From Nitzschia sp. DOCU1 (taxonomy: Eukaryota; Bacillariophyta; Bacillariophyceae; Bacillariales; Bacillariaceae), in assembly GCA_951394045.1 (NCBI GenBank), contig OX595997.1:62001-126000 (forward strand): 64,000 nt of DNA, written 5' to 3'. Shown piece by piece: positions 60,600-64,000 of the stretch. Both the position numbers and the translations under genes were made by a program. The first letter of the stretch is position 1; each line of letters opens with the position of its first letter. The notes below the pieces were generated by a model. That model did not search any database, had not been told where the DNA came from, and saw only the letters and a list, made by a program, of their open reading frames with translations.

Positions 60600-63500
60600 T
60601 TACTTTGTCCAGTACGGTGTAATCCGTCTGATGTTAACTCGTTGCTGTACGGGGCCATTTTGAATGGTCACGGTTCCATTGTCATGTACATTCACTACGT
60701 TGTAGGGTCCCGTACGCGGACTCCGTACTTTCGGTAATTTTCCAGGTGTAGTGAGCAGCACGCGATCGCCGACGTTGTACTGATGATGGATTCTCTTTGA
60801 ATTCTCTCGTTTGTTAGAAGCATCAATGATCTTCTGCTTGCGTAGCCTAATACGCGCCCAGTCTGCCACAAACTGTACTGGGAGAAACATATCCCTGCCG
60901 AACACTAACTGCGCTGGGGATGCCTGTAGGGTAGTGTGGTGTGTACTCCTAATCGCGAAGGCGGCGGCAGTGAGGAACTCATCCCATGGATTTGATTCGT
61001 CGAGCTCTCGTTCCTCTAGTTCGAAATTACGTAAGGCGTTTCCTAACACTTGGTGTACACGCTCTATTACGCCATTACTCTGGGGATTGTATTCTGTGGA
61101 GGGCTTCCTCTCCAGGCCATAGTTCTTACATAAGTCGTTGAAGTAGCGTTTAAATGTTGACCCATTATCTACGCCCACTTGTTGAGGTCTCGGGTACCTC
61201 GCCAGCCAATAAGCGTCGAATGCCTTCTGGCACTCGTAGCTATCAGGTTTAGGCAGTGGTGCTATTTCTAGCCAACCCGTGACTGGGTCGATCATGGTCA
61301 TCGCTAAGAGCTCGCGTACTCCTTTCGGAGTTCGCACGGTATATGGTCCTACCATGTCTACGTTCACGCGCTTCCATGGTATTGTCTCCGCTTCTTTCGG
61401 CGGCAGATGGCCATACTCTTTCCGTTGCTTCTTCGTCAACTGACATATTTTGCAAGTGCGACAGTGTTGCTCGACTTTCTCTCGCAACCCTCGCCAATCG
61501 AATACGTGGCGTATTGTCGCTTCCATTCTGGTCATGCCTGGGTGTTGTAGCAAGTCGTGGTAGCTTTCGACTATCCTATCTTGTAGTGCAGTCGGTACTA
61601 CTACTTTACCATACTTAGCTAGAACCTCTACACCTTCTAGTTTGATCTTAGTGTATTTAGAGGGAGCTCGTCTGGCTTTTCGCATTAGATCGAGGTCTTT
61701 GTTTTGGTAGTATGCTACTACCTTTGGACTCAGCGCGAATCCTTCTTCGGCCGCGATATCTTCCGCGGTCACGAGGTTGGCATAGGAGATCTCGTAGTCG
61801 TCGTCATCAATTGGGTGATGCGCCATACAGTACGACATTTGTTTCCCAATGGGAACTTCCTCTGTCGACTCGTCGTCTGGGTCACTATTCGGATGTCGCG
61901 ATAGCGTGTCTGCTACGACATTGTCTTCGCCTTTGACATGCACGAACGTAGCACCGTACTCTTCCAACAGGAGACGCCAGCGAACCACTCGGGAACTCGG
62001 CATCTTGTTGTATAGAATATTTAGGTGGTCCGTGTGTACTACCAGCTTTTGACCAAGGAGAATATTCCTAAATTCCTTAAGCGTTTCAACTATACTTAGC
62101 AGTTCCTGTTCGCCTGTTGTATAATTCTTCTGGGCGTAGTTCAACTTCCGACTATAGAATGCCAATGGTTTGCCATCTTGCATAATTACGGCGCCCAATT
62201 GATAATCGCTAGCGTCCGTATATATGTGGAATTCTTTATGGAAGTCGGGGAAGTTCAACAGCGTCTCTCGCGCTACTGCTCGCTTAATTGATTCGAATGA
62301 TTCATTGCATTCGGGAGTCCATTTCCACGGGACTGACTTGGAACATAACGCCGTCAGCGGCGCTAGTATATGCGATCGCTTCCGCCACATATCACGGTAG
62401 TAATTTACCATGCCTAAGAAACGTCTCAGTTGTCGCTTCGTTTGCGGCGGCTGCATCTTTAGTATCGCTTCCACTTTCTTAGGTTGGGGATGGATACCGT
62501 CACGGGAGATCTCGTAGCCGAGGTACTCAACGCGGTCGGCAGCAAATTTGCATTTGCGTACGTTAGCGCGGAAACCGGCTTGTTCGAGTCGTGCGAGGAC
62601 CTCTTTGAGCTTGGCGACGTGGTCGCTAAATGTGCCTTTGCTCGTTATCAAAATATCATCCATGTACACTTGTACGTACTCCAGGTCACCAAGGAGACGC
62701 ATCATGATACTTTGGAAAATATCAGGGGCATTGGATATACCCATCGGCAGCACCTGGTACTGATATAAGCCCCACGGCATTACAGTACCAAGGAGGCCTT
62801 GGCTGTACTTATCCATTGGAATGTGATAATAGCCCATACTGAGGTCAATAGCCGTTGCCCATTTAAAGCCCTGGAGTTTTTGCAATAACTCATTGATCTT
62901 TGGCAGTGGGTGCGGCTTGCGCACAAGATATTCGTTGAGTTTCCGAAAATCCGTAAGTACGCGCACATCGCCCGTTTTCTTTGGTTGAATGAACGTGCCG
63001 GCCGTCCATGTGGATTGGTTGACACGCTTCCAGATTCCAAGTTTTTCGAATCGTTCGATCTCTTTTCGCGTCGTTTGTTCGTACGCATGAGGAATGCCGA
63101 ATGGTTTAGCATGATACGGCTTTGCTCCTTCTTTTAACTCTAGACGAATTGGATCAATTATAAGTTTTCCTAATCCGCCACCGAATAGTGTAGGGTGCTG
63201 CTTCAGTTCAGCTAGTAGCTCCGCTCGTTGCTCCTTAGTTAAGTAGTCGAGTGAGTCAACGAACTCTTCCATCTCGACTTTGGAGTAATCGGCGTCAAGG
63301 ATCTTAGCTTGTCGTTCTTCCGCCGCTTGGATAACGGGGGCGTCTTGAGACATCTCATACAGAAGCTGTAGAGCCTCTGGATCCGTCACAACACCACGTT
63401 CCTTCATCTCGACTTCGCTATCGCCCCATCGAACCGTTCGCTTCTCGAAATCGAGTACAAACTTCAATTCGGCTAATAGGTCAAGTCCTAGAATCAGGTC

Positions 63501-64000
63501 GTAGGGTGAGTCTTCGCGATCTGTATGCTCATCGACGTGACATGGCCAATGAATTTCCTTACTAGTTGAGAGTTCGGGGATTCTGAAGCGGATCATTGCG
63601 ACTTTGTCCGTCTTGAATTTGCCGCCCATAGTCGTCCAAGTAGTAACTCGTTTTCCAGTAGGAACGAGCTGACTAAGCGTTACAAAGTTCTTAAGAACGA
63701 TGGAACGACTAGTACCCGTATCTAGAAGAGTTCTAAGGACGTAGGATTCACCTCTAGGATTTAAAGCTTCGACGACTATTTCTGTAGTTAGCCGCCTGGC
63801 AATTTTCCTATTTGGCTCTATTCCAGGGCGTGACGTTCGAATAGCAAAACTATGTTCATTTTCGCTATTGCAGTCCATGTAGTCGCTATCAGAATCGCTA
63901 CTTTCGTTACTGCTACTGTCTGCATGCTTCTGCACTTGGAAGCTTACTTGCCTTTTGGTTCTGTCTTTACCTTTGTCTTTCTTAGACTGTTTCTTGGCGA
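60600..64000 (-). CDS. GypB-R gag-pol, intact to the window edge (partial)
   Basis: An open frame runs from the window's right edge to TAA at 60600-60602, more than 1,130 codons. It reads, in order, the gag-pol linker ([24 protein letters not shown]), protease [13 protein letters not shown] with VYMDDILI, RNase H with [13 protein letters not shown] and the Glu-containing [12 protein letters not shown] that is a stop in GypB-M. Next come integrase finger HDLLQHPGM ... [11 protein letters not shown] residues in [21 protein letters not shown] and [10 protein letters not shown], and the end [11 protein letters not shown]. The frame continues past 64000, so the Met at 63935 is internal. All catalytic motifs are intact, making this the most likely functional gypsy pol here. 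Protein differences from GypB-M are few. Confidence 0.94.
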   Translation of the reverse strand, partial: AKKQSKKDKGKDRTKRQVSFQVQKHADSSSNESSDSDSDYMDCNSENEHSFAIRTSRPGIEPNRKIARRLTTEIVVEALNPRGESYVLRTLLDTGTSRSIVLKNFVTLSQLVPTGKRVTTWTTMGGKFKTDKVAMIRFRIPELSTSKEIHWPCHVDEHTDREDSPYDLILGLDLLAELKFVLDFEKRTVRWGDSEVEMKERGVVTDPEALQLLYEMSQDAPVIQAAEERQAKILDADYSKVEMEEFVDSLDYLTKEQRAELLAELKQHPTLFGGGLGKLIIDPIRLELKEGAKPYHAKPFGIPHAYEQTTRKEIERFEKLGIWKRVNQSTWTAGTFIQPKKTGDVRVLTDFRKLNEYLVRKPHPLPKINELLQKLQGFKWATAIDLSMGYYHIPMDKYSQGLLGTVMPWGLYQYQVLPMGISNAPDIFQSIMMRLLGDLEYVQVYMDDILITSKGTFSDHVAKLKEVLARLEQAGFRANVRKCKFAADRVEYLGYEISRDGIHPQPKKVEAILKMQPPQTKRQLRRFLGMVNYYRDMWRKRSHILAPLTALCSKSVPWKWTPECNESFESIKRAVARETLLNFPDFHKEFHIYTDASDYQLGAVIMQDGKPLAFYSRKLNYAQKNYTTGEQELLSIVETLKEFRNILLGQKLVVHTDHLNILYNKMPSSRVVRWRLLLEEYGATFVHVKGEDNVVADTLSRHPNSDPDDESTEEVPIGKQMSYCMAHHPIDDDDYEISYANLVTAEDIAAEEGFALSPKVVAYYQNKDLDLMRKARRAPSKYTKIKLEGVEVLAKYGKVVVPTALQDRIVESYHDLLQHPGMTRMEATIRHVFDWRGLREKVEQHCRTCKICQLTKKQRKEYGHLPPKEAETIPWKRVNVDMVGPYTVRTPKGVRELLAMTMIDPVTGWLEIAPLPKPDSYECQKAFDAYWLARYPRPQQVGVDNGSTFKRYFNDLCKNYGLERKPSTEYNPQSNGVIERVHQVLGNALRNFELEERELDESNPWDEFLTAAAFAIRSTHHTTLQASPAQLVFGRDMFLPVQFVADWARIRLRKQKIIDASNKRENSKRIHHQYNVGDRVLLTTPGKLPKVRSPRTGPYNVVNVHDNGTVTIQNGPVQQRVNIRRITPYWTK

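Overview
The window reads as gene-poor eukaryotic nuclear DNA made almost entirely of nested transposable elements. I found no rRNA, tRNA, CRISPR array, bacterial operon or clearly intact host gene. The mix fits a stramenopile alga, most likely a diatom: copia pol sequences of the diatom CoDi type, Ty3/gypsy elements, several non-LTR (LINE) families with endonuclease, reverse transcriptase and RNase H in one ORF2, and Mutator-like, tyrosine-recombinase and PiggyBac-like remnants. The organism call is inferred from protein flavour, not from a marker gene.

Layout. 1-7.9 kb: decayed DNA transposons (MULE with SWIM finger, an unknown frameshifted protein, a tyrosine-recombinase remnant carrying a minisatellite, a PiggyBac-like fragment). 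7.9-9.9 kb: a 5'-truncated LINE (D2) with a perfect 19-bp target-site duplication (TSD). 9.9-11.7 kb: non-coding DNA with a row of perfect hairpins, then a broken gene of unknown function. 11.7-24.9 kb: gypsy element GypA, split by LINE-A1 (12.2-20.7 kb) and by a LINE-B1 scrap. 25.0-39.9 kb: a four-level nest. Copia Cop1 was hit by LINE-B2, LINE-B2 by gypsy GypB-M (10.2 kb, 618-bp LTRs, 5-bp TSD ACCGG), and GypB-M by LINE-B3; an older GypB-L remnant sits in the left copy of Cop1. 39.9-41.8 kb: unassigned. 41.8-47.7 kb: degenerate LINE-A2, which contains a short telomere-like array. 47.7-56.8 kb: copia Cop2 split by LINE-D1, an apparently intact two-ORF LINE with a 13-bp TSD. 56.8-59.9 kb: LINE-C, broken. 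60.0-64.0 kb: GypB-R on the minus strand, with an intact pol that runs off the window.

Most interesting signal. The LINE-B family behaves unusually at its targets. LINE-B3 is flanked by a perfect direct repeat of 423 bp. LINE-B2 sits in a duplication inferred at about 1.1 kb. LINE-B1 sits at a deletion of about 0.9 kb in its target. All three end in short hexamer repeats instead of poly(A). LINE-A copies end in (GTTT)n. The neighbouring A1, D1 and D2 LINEs make ordinary 13-21 bp duplications, so the long alterations look specific to family B. All element names here are local labels.
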